Shown here piece by piece: positions 1-12,600 of a DNA stretch of 64,000 nt (the first letter of the stretch is position 1; each line of letters opens with the position of its first letter). Below the pieces are notes generated by a model, which did not search any database, was not told where the DNA came from, and was given only the letters and a program-made list of their open reading frames with translations. Source of the stretch: Heterocephalus glaber. Lineage: Eukaryota > Chordata > Mammalia > Rodentia > Bathyergidae. Location of the stretch: contig NW_004624795.1 in NCBI RefSeq assembly GCF_000247695.1, forward strand, positions 6,343,125-6,407,124, given 5' to 3'. A program made the translations under genes and the position numbers.

Positions 1-74
1 GGGGGGCACTAAGAGTTGAAGGCCAGCCTGAGACCCTGTCTCAAAAAAGTGAAAAAAAAAATTATGGTAAAATG
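1..74 (+). repeat. B1-type SINE, 3' end
   Basis: The window opens in the tail of a forward B1-like (7SL-derived) SINE: an 'aaggccagcctgagaccctg' segment followed by TCTC and an A-rich tail. The 5' half lies outside the window. The solo LTR starts just after this tail. Confidence 0.7.
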
Positions 75-79
75 GACAC

Positions 80-479
80 TGTCAGGTAAAAGGGCCGAAG
101 ACCAAGACCAGACCAGGCCACAACAAGCCTTTATTAGGGGAGTAGATCTGCCGGGCTGTCTCTGAACAAAGGAAAGACAAAAGCAATATGGCCAGGGCAG
201 GGAGAGTCTTTTATAGAGACTGGGGTGGGGTTTGTAGGGGCTGAGGTGGGGTTGAGTGAGGTAGTGACTAGGGAATGGAGGAGCCCATGATGTCACTAGG
301 AGGTGAGCGAGTATTAGGTTACTTTCTAGGTGGGAACAGGGGCATGCTGGGAAGAAGGGTTTATTCTTTGGTGGGAGCAACCATCTTGGCATGATGTCAC
401 ACAGGGGAGGGGGCAAGGCACCATAGGAAGAGGGCAGCTACTATACATAATAGCTGCTGAGGTAATGGGAGACCTATCA
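80..479 (-). mobile_element. Solo LTR of an endogenous retrovirus
   Basis: A 400-bp solo LTR in minus orientation. It has canonical TG...CA termini and is flanked by a 5-bp target-site duplication GACAC (75-79 and 480-484). Read on the minus strand, it contains a TATA box (CTATAAAAG, 208-216) and then an AATAAA polyadenylation signal (130-135). This gives a U3-R-U5 layout. No gag, pol or env coding sequence is adjacent, so this is a recombined solo LTR. The 5-bp TSD and short LTR do not settle the class, and the family name is unknown to me. Confidence 0.8.
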
Positions 480-484
480 GACAC

Positions 485-1835
485 AAATAAAATTTACCTT
501 CTTAACTTTTTTTGTTTTTTGTTGTTATTGATTTGTTATTTGAGACAAGGTCTTGCTACATAGCCCAGGATGCCTTGAACTTATAGCAATTCTCCTGCCT
601 CAGCCTCTTGAGTGCTGGGATTACAGTTCAGTGGCATTTGTGCATATTTACAATATTATGCAACCATCACCACCATCCATCCCCAACACTATTTTCATCT
701 TGAGAAAAGAGGAGAAAAAAGAGGAAAACAAATAAAACCAGATATTAAAATGCAGGGTGGGGGTGGGGTGGAGCTCAGTGATAGGGCCCTTGCTTAGCAT
801 GTTTGGGCCCTGAGTTCACCCCTCATCATCACAAAACAGAAAGAACAGAAGGTTCATCCTCCCAACCTAGAGCACTTTGCACATTACATAATAACTCCTC
901 TCCCTCCTGGAGTCCCAGTCTCCCAGCCCCCATTCTGCTTGGTCCGTGACTTTGACCGCTCTAACCTACAAGTGTGATCATGCAACATTTATCCTTGAGT
1001 GTCTGGTTTATTTCTCTTAGCATTTCTTCAGGGTTCACCTGTCTGTAGTGTAGGTCAGAATCTCCCTTTTTCCAGGGCGAATAATATTCTACTATAAGTA
1101 TGAACCACATTTGGATTGTTTCTACCTTTCAGCTATTGTGAATAATCCTGTTATGAACTGTGGCTTACAAATGCCCACATGAGTCCTTACTTTGAATTTT
1201 TTTTTTTTTTTTTTTGGTACTGGGGATCAAACTCAGGACTTTGCACTTGCCAGGCAAGTACCACACCGTTGAGCTACATCCCTAGCCCCTTACTTTGGAT
1301 TTTTTTATTGTTGTTTTTGAGACAGGGTCTCACCATTCTGGGCTGGTTTTGAACACACTATGTACTCCAGGCTAGCCTTGAATTTGCAGCAATCCTCTTG
1401 CCTCAACCTCTCCAGTGCTGGGATGACAAGCGTCTGCCACCATGCCCTGCTGGAGTATCTTCACATGCTTTTCATTCAACTGTATTTCTTCTTTGGGGAA
1501 TCTATGCAAGTTCAAAGAAAGCCATTTGAACTATTTAAACCATTTCTGCTTTATCTTCTGTCTTTACCTCTAAACATTTTTTTAAATTCCATCATTTCTT
1601 GATTTTCTGTTCAATAGGTAACACTTTGCCTATCTTGTTTTTTTTTTGTTGTTGTTGTTGTTACTGGGGATTGAACTCAGGACCTTTCCCTTTCAAGGCA
1701 GGAGGTGGAACCACTGAGCTAAGTCCCCGGCAAGGGTCTCCCTATTTAAACCAGCCTGGCTTTAAACTCTCAGCCATCCTCCTGCCTCAGCCTCCCAAGT
1801 GTTGGGATTACAGGTGCACACTCCTATGCCCTTCT
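485..1835. repeat. Old L1M fragments with inserted SINEs
   Basis: Mosaic of repeats. Antisense B1 copies lie at about 538-628, 1315-1452 and 1737-1832. ID-like SINEs lie at about 752-838 (+), 1199-1290 (-) and 1638-1733 (-). The sequence between them (about 640-735, 840-1198 and 1455-1637) reads as an antisense L1M 3' segment, recognisable from phrases such as 'aataatattctactataagt' and 'catttggattgtttctacct'. No gene is seen. Confidence 0.7.
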
Positions 1836-3250
1836 TAGGATCTGGATTTTGAAGCACAGAGGGAAGGATATTGGCGAAGGGGAGGGAATCAGGGCTTTCT
1901 TGGGCTGATCAGTGGTGTAAGCCGAGTCCCAGGGACCATAAACTATACCACTGTGTGCAGCACACAGGGGATGTGCTCAGTCAGCCCTTGGGGAGGGAGG
2001 AGGCCTGAGGTGGGGAGTCAGGGGGCCAGAAGCTGGAGGTCCTAGAGGCCCCGATTCCTGGCAATCCTGCGTCTGGGAAGCCCAGGTGGGAACACAGGTC
2101 AGGGCAGAAGATCCCTCCCCTGGGGACTGGCCCTAACACCGAAGGGAGGGCAGGGCCTCTAGACCAGCATCTGCCGGGATAAGAATCCCACTGCAAAGTT
2201 CAAGGCTGAGGGCAGCAGGGGGCAATGATTTACTCTGAGGGGGCAATAATTTACCTAGGGTTCCCCAGCAAGCCAGGCATGGCGGGGATGGGCCTTGGGA
2301 AACCATCCAGCACCCCGAGTCCCCTGGGCCAGCTCCAGAGCCCTGGGCCCTGTTCATGTCCTCAGGAAGCCCAGGTCCTCCCCGGGTTTGGGCTTGAGAC
2401 TGTCCCCCTCTCCAGGGCTCCAGGGGACCTGAGGTCGCTGAGGATCAAACAGAGGCGCAGTGTGGACTTCTCATGACCTCAGCTGAGCCACTGTCCCCAG
2501 GAGAGGGCAAAGTTTCCTCCCACCACACTGAAGCCCCAGCCAGCTGCCACCTGGCTGGCTTTCTGCATCTCCTCTCCCTCACCTTCCCCAAGGAAGGGTG
2601 CGGTGGTCCAGGACTGGAGCCTGGGTACCCAGGGGCACCTTCCCAGCCAGGCCCCGGGATGGACGCCAGAACAGGACATTGACTTGTGGGTCCTGCTGTT
2701 TCCAGGCCGTCTTCTCTGCCACCCACGCCCGGCCTCGGGGAACCCCGGGACCTTCGGGGAAGTGGGGGATCTGAACGGGCCGCCTCCACCCTGGGCACTT
2801 TCTGTTTGCACCTTTGTCTGCGCCTCAGGAAATTGGGTTCTAGGGCCCAAGTTAGGGTGGCAGATGGCAGAGGACACACACGGGCGATACCTGAAGCCAG
2901 GCTGATTGAGACTCCTATAGGAAAGATCAAGGCAGAGGCACCGCGGGGTGGGGTGCAGCCGGGGAGCGGGTGGGAGGATGGACGTCAGATTTCGGCACCC
3001 CAAGACCAGAGGTGGCCTCTGCTGGGACTTGGCCTTCAATCGTAGGCACCGAAGGGACCCTCGGTCTCTCTGGGCCCTCCCCACCCTCACCCGGGCCCTT
3101 GTTCTGGCTGGCGACTCGGGGGCGCCCCTTCTAGGATCACAACTTGGGTGGGGGGGTCCTCAGATGTCCCATGCACTAAACGGAGCGCAGGGCAGGACCA
3201 GCCGTGAAATTAACCAAGTCCTGGGTCTGGCAGCCCCGGGCACCCGAAGG
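1836..3250. other. GC-rich unique intergenic DNA upstream of ACSF2
   Basis: About 1.4 kb with no SINE or LINE that I can recognise. GC content rises towards the ACSF2 CpG island. Several long open frames run on both strands here, but they have no recognisable domains and look like GC-driven chance frames. Proximal regulatory DNA is possible but unproven. Confidence 0.4.
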
Positions 3251-3395
3251 TCAGGAGGGGACCCTATGTGGGGAGGGCACCCCGCCCTTCGGACCCACCG
3301 GGAAGCCAGGGCGATTGGGGAGGGGGGAGGGCCCCCCCGGCCCCCCCCTGCGAAGGTGGCCCATCCCCTCCCGCGCCTCGCTCCGCCCCGGGACC

Positions 3396-3471
3396 CTCCC
3401 GCTCCCGCTCCCGCTCCCGCTCCCGCTCCCGCTCCGCTCCCGCCTCCCGCCTCCCGCCTCCCGCCTCCCGC
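3396..3471. repeat. CTCCCG hexamer / CCTCCCG heptamer array
   Basis: A tandem array of CTCCCG units (3396 to about 3438) changes into four CCTCCCG-type heptamers (about 3439-3471). The minus strand therefore carries about ten closely spaced GGG runs with 3-4 nt loops, a strong G-quadruplex/i-motif candidate immediately upstream of ACSF2 exon 1. Confidence 0.9.
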
Positions 3472-3532
3472 GCGCCCCGCCTCGGCCGCTTAAAAGTTTG
3501 CTGGGGCGAGAGCTCCCGGCGAGCGAGCGAGT

Positions 3533-3660
3533 ATGGCGCTGTGCGCGCGGATGCTGCGCCTCGCGACTCTGCGCGCCCCGGGGCTGGGGGTACAGGGGGC
3601 GCGGGCCCGCCTCGCCCGGGGGGCGCAGGAAGCCAGGCTGCAGCGCGCCCGCCCGCTCAG
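3533..3660 (+). CDS. ACSF2: ACSF2 coding exon 1
   Basis: Codes residues 1-42 plus two bases of codon 43 and is followed by the donor GTACAG. Nine arginines and only one acidic residue fit a mitochondrial targeting peptide. Confidence 0.93.
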
Positions 3661-6600
3661 GTACAGGCCGGAAAGGGGGGAGGGGCTGGGCGTCCCCTGG
3701 GAGCACCCGGGAGGAGGGGTCCTGCAGGGCTCAGCTGTCCCTGTCTAGGCTGGGTGACCGCAGCTGCCGCGCCCTGGGCAGCACCTGGCACCCAGCACCC
3801 TCCCCCTCCCGGGTACCCTAGCATCGCAGAAAGCGGGCCTGGCCCGGGACAGGGGCTGCTGCTGTGGCTTCAGCGGCCCTTTAACTGAGTCCAAGATCCA
3901 CTCCAAGACTCCAGAGTGGCCCCTTAACGGGCACCCAGGCCAGGAGTGTGGGCCTCCAGCAGTCTACTCTGAGGGGAAGTCGGGGGCCAAGGCCTGGGCA
4001 GTGTACCCAGAACTCTGCCTCTGGGTTGGGCCCCCATCAGGCCTAAACTTGGGGATCAAGTCCTCCTCGCTGTCCACTGAACTTAGCAGCCTCCCCTCTC
4101 TCCACGGCTGTTGGCAGACACTGCTTTCACTTGTCCCACCACTCCTGGGCTTGTTTCCTTCTGTACCCAGGGCAAGGAGTGGGAGGGGGCCAGCAGGCCC
4201 GGATGTTGGGAGGGACACCTGTGCCCACCCTGAGAAAGGCCTGGGAGGCTGGAACTGGCTCTTGGTGAAATGGGAGGGGGTGTTTTCAGCGCTGGGAGGC
4301 CTTCCAGCCACAGAGCCTGCTGCCACCCAACGCGGCCAGCTGCTGAGTGTGGTCAGAAGCAGTCTCTCACACCACGTGGGGTGTGTGGGCCTGGGCCTGA
4401 GGAAGAGGGAAGGACGCTCAACGGAGCTGTGTCTCAGAGAACTAGATTGGTTTTTTTTTTTTTTTTTGGTGCTGGGGATTGAACTCGGGTCCTTGTGCTT
4501 GCGGAGCAGGCAGCGTAGATTGGTATTTTTAAAAAGTGTTGGGTGTAAGAGTTGGAGACATTCCAGATTCCCTTCTGGCTAGAGCTCTCAATCGAGATCG
4601 CGGAGTTGTTGAACCTGCTGGCTTTTCTGAAATCTAGAGTGTGGAGTACTTCACTATCTCTGCCTCACTTCCTGAGAAAGCCCAGAGATCAAGGGTGGGC
4701 AGCAAATGGCACCTGGATGAAGGGAGGGCGCTCAGCTCTTCCCGACCTCCCTCCCTCCCAGTGCTGCCCTGTGCTACCCCCCCCCCCCCCATCTCTGAGC
4801 CTCTCCTTTGCCCTTCCGGTGCCCTTCAGGCTGTGTGGACTCTTAAGACAAGTTACTTCCCAAGTGTACACTTTTTAGGATCCTACATCAGGCCTCTGCA
4901 ATATTCCTGGCCTTTGACATTTTTGTGTGTAAACAAAGCAGGTCTCTTGCCTGCTTCAGCCCTGTGACCTCAGAGGTACCAGGGCTCAAGAGAAAGTAAC
5001 TATTGGGAAGAGACTGGTTTATCCAGAAAGATAAGATTTCCTGAGCATTTGGTCTGACTTCCTCCTATTCCTTGTCTGTTTCTCTCCTATTCTGACCTTC
5101 AGAAGCCTGTGCTCAAGCGTTCAGGAGCAAGCTTGCTGTGTCCAACCCCTAGTGGGTGCTGTGAGTATAGTAGGCCGGGAACTCTGTCCTGAGATTTCCA
5201 GAGCCATGCAGATTCGTAGAAAGATGGGCACTACTGTGGGGGAAACTACTGGACTCCTATCCTCTGCTTTCTTTTTAAAAAATTTTAAATTTCAACTTTT
5301 AAAAAATTGTACTTTTGGGCCAGGGATTTAGCTCAGTGATTCCGGTGCCTGCCTCGAAAGCGCAAGGTCCCAAGTTCGATCCCCAGTACCGGGAAGAAAA
5401 AAAAATTGTGCTTTTTTTGTGTTTTGGTTTTTTGACAGGCTTTTGCTATGTAGCCCAACCTGGCCTCAAACTCAAAGCGGTCCTCCTGCCTCAAGCCTCC
5501 CCAGTGCTGGGATTACAGGCATGTGCCACCTTACCCTGCTGTCCTGTTTTCTGATCTGGTCACACATAGCTGCTTTCCTGCCCTTCACTCCAGGTGCCTG
5601 GGATTTGCTTGATAGGAAAGAGCAAGAACTTTGAAACCAGATTCTCTTAAGCAACCACATTGGCTTCTCTCCATACGGAGTGTGTTACGTGCATCTGGCA
5701 CATCGCAACTCTGAGGCTGGTTCCTTGGTTACTTGTCAGTACCCACCTGCTAGTTGTTGGGTGGTCCGACAGAATCTTGTCTTGTGCTCAGCCTTTCCTT
5801 TGAGGCAGGGCTGGTCCTGGGAAGCTGAGATCCAAGCCTTGAGTGCACCTTAGGAATCTGACAAGGCAAGGGTTGGAGTCAGCCCTGCCTCTGACTCCTG
5901 GGCTGCTTTCCCCATGGGCTCCACACCAGTGTCTCAAGGGGACACCTGCAGCATGGGGGCCTCCTGGCCCAAGGACTTCTGGCTCTCAGAAATGGCCCCT
6001 GGTGTATTCAGGAGGCTGAGGCAGGAGGATCATGAGTTCAAGGCTAGTGTCAACTACGTAGTGAGTTTAAGGTGAGCCTGGACTGCACACTGAGACCCTG
6101 TCTCAAAAAGGGTAGGGGATGGGCCCAGGATTTAGCTCAGTGGTTCCACCACCTGCCCCACAAGCGCAGGGAGCCGAGTTGGATCCCAACTACCAAAAGA
6201 AAGGGTAGGGGGCTGGAGATTTAGGATAAAGGCTCTGAGTTCAATCCCTAGTACAAAAAAGGAGGAGGAGGAGGAAAAGGAGGAGAAGAAAAAGAAGGAA
6301 GAGGAGAAAAGAAACAAAGAAAAAGTCAGGTGTGGCGGTGTGTGTCTATAATCCGATCACTTAGGAGGCTGAGGCAGGAGGATCACTGTGAGTTGGAAGC
6401 CAGCTCAGGCCACATAGAGTTCAAGGCCAGCTTGGACTACATAGTGAGACCCTGCCTCAAAAAACAAAACAAACCAAAAAAAAGAAGGAAAGAAAGAAAG
6501 GAAAACAGAAATGTTCCCTGTGTTCTTGAGAGCATTTGCTGGCCCTACATAACAATTCCCTTTTTACTTTCCCACACACCCACAAAGGGGCATTCCCCAG

Positions 6601-9600
6601 CGGTTTCCACTGGAGTGGTGGGAGCCTCTGCCAATAGGGCTTCCTGTTCAGTCTTTATGGTAGCGCTGACTACTCGGGAGGGCTTTGAACCAGTGTCTCT
6701 TACAGGCTGTAGAGCCTTCAGGGAGGGAGGGTTGGGTGGTGATCATGGGCTTTATGGTCTAATTGCACACAGTCCACTATGCCGATAAACTGCCCTGTCC
6801 TAAGTGTGTGAGTGTGGAGTTCCACAGGTGTTAACTGTGGTACTGTGTTTTCTGTTGCTATAATGAATCCTACAGATGGAGCCATTTATAAGGACTGGAG
6901 TTCATTTAGTTCGTGGTTCTGACCCTGGGCAGCTCAAGAGCTGGGCTCAGTATGTGGCGAGGCCTTTCCTGCTGGGTCAGGGCACGGCCCTGGGCATCAC
7001 ACGGTGAGAGAGCAGGCATGCCAGGGACAGCTCACTTTTTCTTTCTTTTCAAAAATGTTTAAAACTTTTTATTTATTTATTTTTCCAGTACTTAGGGATT
7101 GAACCCAGGGAGCGCTAAAATCTTAAAAATTGCTAGTAAGCCAGGCACACACTGTAATCCTAGTAGTCACGAGGCTGAGACAGGAGGATCATGAGTTTGA
7201 GGCCAGCCTGTGCAACATAGTGAGTTGTGACTAGAGGGGGCTACATAGCAACACTATTAAAAATGCTAATCCAATACTTTGTTTCCTCATAATATATTCC
7301 AAGTAGTGTATCTAATCCATACCGCCTGCCTTAATCAGATGAGCTACAGTTTAAGTGCCCCATAGCCACAGTTGCTAAACCACACGGTGTAGAAATCTTC
7401 CTGTAACCTTTTCCCTAGCCAGAGGCAACAGCGGTTCAGATTTCCAGCTTCATTGATTAATTTTGCTTTCTCTTAAATCCTAATGTTTATACTTTTGGTC
7501 TTTTTTTTTTGGTTCAAAAACTAAGAGGTGAGATGGGGATTTAGTTCAGTGGTTCTGCCTCCCACCTGCCTCAAAAGCGCAAGGTCCCAAGTTCGATCCC
7601 TGGTACCAAAAAAAAAAAAAAGTAAAAAAAAACTAAGGGGTGCTTTGGGGCCCCATCACTTATTAATCTTGATGGAAATATATCAAAGTAGCCGGGCACA
7701 ATGGTGCATGCTTGTAATCCCAGCTACTCAGGAGGCTGAGGCAGGAGAATCAAAGGGTCAAAGGCAACCTGGGCAATTTAGCAAAACCCTGTCTCAGAAT
7801 AAATAAGGGCTAGAGATGTGGCTGAGTGCCAGAGCCCTGGCCTAGCATGCTGAAGGCCCTTGGGTTCAAACCCCAATACAGGGGGAAAAAAAGCATAGAA
7901 TTGAGTCTTGTATGTTAAACAGCTCAGTATGTCAAGAGTTCCTTGTGCTTTTTTTGCTTTTTTTTTTTTTTTTGGTACCAGGGATAGAACTCAAGACCTT
8001 GCACTTGTGAAGCAGGCGCAGTAGCACTGAGCTAAATCCCCGGCTTTGTGCATTCTAGATCATCATGGCTGGTCAGATGTGTAGGTTGCAAATATTTGTT
8101 TCTATTTTGTAACTTTTTTGTGTGTTTGTGCTGAGGTTGAACCCAGGGCCTCACAAATTGTAGTTTGTGATTTTTATCCTTATAATAGGGTGAGTTTGTT
8201 GTTTTGTTTTTGTAACTTTTTAATTTTTTTCTGATACCAGGGATTGAACTCTGGACCTTGTGCTTTCGAGGCAGGTGACAGAACCACTGAGCTAAATCCC
8301 TGGCCCAGTTTGTTTGTTTTGAGACAGGGTCTTGCTATATAGCTCAGACTGGCCTCGAGCCCCCAGTGATCCTCCTGCCTCAGCCTCCTGAATGCTGCCG
8401 TTAGAGGCATGTGCCCCCATTCCCTGCTATAACAGGGTTTTGGAAAAGCAAAGCTTTAACATTTTGATGAAGTCCATCCAGTTCATCAGTTTTTCCTTTA
8501 TTGCCATCAAGTACATGATCCATTTTAATGTTTTTGTTTTGATTTTTACATAGGATATGAAGCTTGTCAAAATTCATTTTTTGCTGAAGACTTTTTTATT
8601 TTATTTTTATTTGTTTTTTTGAGACAGGGTTTCACTGTGTACTTCAGGCTGGCCTTGAACTCCTGGCAATCCTCCTGCCTCAGCCTCCCAAGTGCTGGGA
8701 TGACAGGTGCACGCCACCACACCTAGCTATATTTTTATTTTTTGGTGCTGGAGACTGAACCAGGATCTTCTGCATGCTGAGCACACTGTACCACTGAGTT
8801 ATATGCCCAACCCAACATTTCATACTTTTTAGAACTGTTTTTTTTTTGGTACCAGGGATCAAACTCGGGTCCTTCCGCTTGCCCAGCAGGCAGTGAAACC
8901 ACTGAGCTAAATCCCCGGCCCAACATTTCATACTTTTAATGTGTCCCTGAGCCCATGAGCAATGTGTTGTATCATTCGATCTGTAAAGCTTACTGAAACA
9001 CATTGTGCAATGTGAGTAAATGCTTTTGTCTTTTTTTAATCTGTAAAGAATAATATTATGGGGTGGGTTTTTTGTTGTTGTTTTATTGTAGCCAGGGTCT
9101 CACTATGTAGCCCAGGCTGGCCTCAAACTCGCTCTTGCCTCAGCCTCCTGAGTGCTGGGATTACAGGCGTGCTCCACCACACCTGGCTGCCTATTATGCT
9201 TTTATGATTTCAGTAAAAAGCAGCATCCTGGTTCCCATTTGTTCTCCCGCAGTGTGTGTGTTTTGAGCTCTGTTCATGTTGACACTGGTAGATCACAGTC
9301 ATTTACTCTGTGGTGTCTCAGGCCTTTGGATGACTGTCTCTAGCAGGAATTGCTATGTCCATGGCTTGACCTTCTTGGCTTTTCCAGACGTTGCTCAGGA
9401 GAAGCTGTGACCTCTGCAGCTACCAACTCTTGCCATTTCCCACCATGCTGCAATGAGTTAATGTCCTGGGACTCTGGGATACTTACTGCGCCCCTGGTCT
9501 GGACCAAAGGGTAGCTCAGTGTGGTTTCCATTTACATTTCCCTGATTATCAGTGAAATTGGGCATCCTTTGAAATGCTTATTGCCCGTGTCCTCATGACT

Positions 9601-12600
9601 CGTGTTCATATTCTTTGTCCATTTCTTGTGCTAGAGTAGTTGCACTTACTGATGTGTGGGGTTGGTGAAAGCATGCAGGCTAAGTACTGATCCTTTGTTT
9701 CCTATGCATAAAATAAATGCACAAACCGGGGCAGTTGCTTGGCTTGGCTTGGCGTCTTGTCGGTCTTGTTGATAACGTATGTCTTTTTTTTTTTTGGTAC
9801 TCGGGTCCTTGCGCTTTCCAGGCAGGCAGCGGAACCACTGAGCTAAATCCCCGGCCCAAACGTATGTCTTCTTAGGATGTGGAACCAGCAGTGGAATCAA
9901 GCAGGATGTTGCTTTCAGTTTCATTTCATTTTATTTTATTTTATTATTATTTTTTGGTACCAGGGATTGAACTCATGTCCTTGCGGTTGTCCAGCAGGCG
10001 GCAAAACCACTGAGCTAAATCCCCAGCCCCCCCTCTTTCAGTTTCATTTTAAAAGTCTTACTGGTGGCCTTCTGGCACTGTCCCCAGGGAATGGCAGTTG
10101 GCCCAGCTGGTGAGGTTTTCTGCAGCTCTGGGGGTCCCCAACAGCGCTGCCCATTCTGCCTCCTCGAGCCTCTGCCAGGCTCTGGTCCGAGTTCCAGGAA
10201 CCTTGACCCAGCAGTGAGTATTCGCAAGAGGCAAAACACACCCCTTCCCCTTAGATCTGTTGGCTCAGGTGCTTGCCACCCTCCCTGCCTCCCTGGCTCC
10301 TTCAGGACTCGGCTCTGCCTACAGACCCTGACCCTGCAGGCCTGGGCCATCCTCGCTGTCCACAGCGACTGTGCGTGCCAGCCCTGCATGGCACAGCAAG
10401 CCACAGCTGTGTTCCCCCTTCCCAGACTTCCCTGAAGCAGCCAGCTCCCGCTTTCTGCCCAGGCCTGGGCCACCAGGAGCACAGGGCTCTCTCTGCGGGG
10501 TGGACAGCGTCCCCGCCCTGTAAGTCGGCGCCAGGGAGGCGAGCTGAGAACAGAAGGGGGCGCTGCGAGGCGCAGAGGATGAGCCCGGTGCCGCGGTGAC
10601 TGGTGGGGAGTTTGTGTGTGTGAGGGCGCAGACTGGGAGCCCTGCTCCAGCCCGGGGTCTTCCAGGCCCGTGGACAGGGCCGCCGGGAAAGCCGAGATGA
10701 AAGAGCAATGAGCTCAGAGAAGAGGCCAGATTTGAGCCCTCTGGTTTTTCATCCATAACGGAGAAGTGGTCCAAAGTCAGCTGTGGTGTTGCAAACCTGT
10801 AATCCCCTCTAGAGGCCGAGGCAGGAGGACTGCTGGGAATTCAAGTCCAGTCTGGGCCACATAGTGAGTTCATAGCCAGCTTGAACCACATAGTCAGGCC
10901 CTGTCTCCAAAAAACCAACCAAATAAATAAATAATCTGAGGGCTGGAGTGTAGCTGAGTGGAAGAGCGCTTGGCTAGCATCCATGAGGCCCCGAGTTCAT
11001 TCTTAGCACTTAGAAAAACAAGAGATTAAAAAATAATAATAATGTGCCCAGTTGCACTCCAACACAAATCACACTTGTGCTCCCAGAAGACAGGCTAGGT
11101 AGGGTCTTTGTACCATCTCCAATATGAAAACTATCCATCCACAGTAGAGTAGATGAATACATGGTGATTTATTATTTGTAATTTTAAAAAGTAAGGAGAA
11201 CAAAGGAGCTATGGCTAACTATGACTATACGCAATAATCTGAATGGCTCCCATAAAAATGGTGTTAAGGGGCCGGGGATTTAGCTCAATGGCGCCACACC
11301 TGCCTTGTGGGCACAAGGTCCTGAGTTTGATCCCTGGTACCAGAAAAAAAAAAAATGGTGTTAAATGCAGCAGTCAAGGCTGGGACTGCTGCTCAGTGGA
11401 AGACAGGAAAGCTGTCCTGTGTGACCCTGTTATATGCAGAGAATGCACCGAGTGGTTAGACGTCCAGAGGGTGGCCAGTTGGTGGGATTATGAATGCAGC
11501 TCTGGTTATAAGAGAGCGCCTGAGGTCTTACAATATTTTGTCTCTTGATTTGAGTGCTGATTACATGGTGTATATTCAGTTTATCAAAAATCCATCAAGC
11601 AAGTCAAGCATGGTGGCACTTACCTCTAATCCCAGTACTCCAGAGGCTGAGTCAGGAAGATCACCATGAGTTTGAGGATACCCTTGGCTACCTAAGGAGT
11701 TCAAGGCCCGCCTGGACTACCTAACAAGACCTTGTCTCAAAAAAAAAAAAAAAAAAATCCATCAAGCAAGCATTTAAAATATGCATACTTGTCTGAGTAG
11801 TGGTACCTGATCACCCTACTTGGGGAGGCTGAGGCAGAAGGATCCCAAGTTTGTTGTGTTGTGTTTTGTTTTTTGAGGCCGGGTCTTCCTTTGTAGTTCA
11901 GGCTGGTCCTGAACTCACTGTGTAGCCCAGACTGGCCTTGAACTTATGGTGATCCTCCTGCCTCAGCCTCTTGAGTTCTAATATTACAGGCATGCATCAC
12001 CACATCCAGTTTCAAGATCCCAAGTTTGAGCCCAGCCTGGGCACTTTAGCAACTTAGCAAAAAATAAAAAAATAAATTTTTAACAAGGTCTAAGGAATGT
12101 AGCTCAGTGTGACGGCCTTGGGTTCAATTCCCTGTACTGAAAAGAGAAGAAAAAGAAAGGAAAAGAAAAGAAAGCATACTATTCTAAGTCTGTGGTACCA
12201 TATGCAAAGCTTTAAAAAAGCTTGTAGGGTTTAGGCTAGTGTTGATGTTTCCATAATTAATAATCTAACTTTAGCAACAGATTATTATATCTACTTAGCA
12301 TTGTTTCAAAAAAAAGTTAAAGCAGGGCTGGGGATTTAGCTCAGTGGTTCTGCCACCTGGCTCGAAAGCACAAGATCCCGAGTTCAATCCCCGATACCAA
12401 AAGGAAAAAAAAAAAAAAAGTTAAAGCAGGGCCAGGGATTTAGCTCAGTGGTTCCGGGGCCTGGTGCTCAGGCGCAAGGTCCTGAGTTCGATCCCCAGTA
12501 CCAAAAAAAAAAAAAAAAATTAAAGGAGCATATAGTATTTCTGGCCAAACACACATTAATAAGCAAGCCAAGAAAGCATGTTTATAATTTCTGCCTTAGA

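Larger units (their letters stand above)
3250..3720 (+). promoter_or_regulatory. ACSF2: ACSF2 CpG-island promoter
   Basis: CpG-dense region surrounding ACSF2 exon 1. It contains a C-rich hexamer/heptamer array (3396-3471) followed by a TTAAAA box (3490-3495), 38 bp before the start codon. If TTAAAA acted as a TATA element, the 5' leader would be only about 10 nt, so initiation upstream in the island is more likely. The promoter call is inferred from base composition and position. Confidence 0.65.

Noticed and set aside
2445..3090. Long minus-strand open frames (161 and 203 codons) upstream of ACSF2
   Set aside because: The two frames overlap each other in GC-rich DNA, show no recognisable domain and have proline/arginine-rich composition typical of chance frames near a CpG island. 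No splice or promoter context supports a gene.
3204..3888. Arg-Ser and Pro-Ala repeat proteins across the ACSF2 promoter
   Set aside because: These are translations of the CTCCCG array in different frames. The real product of this region is the ACSF2 exon 1 presequence.
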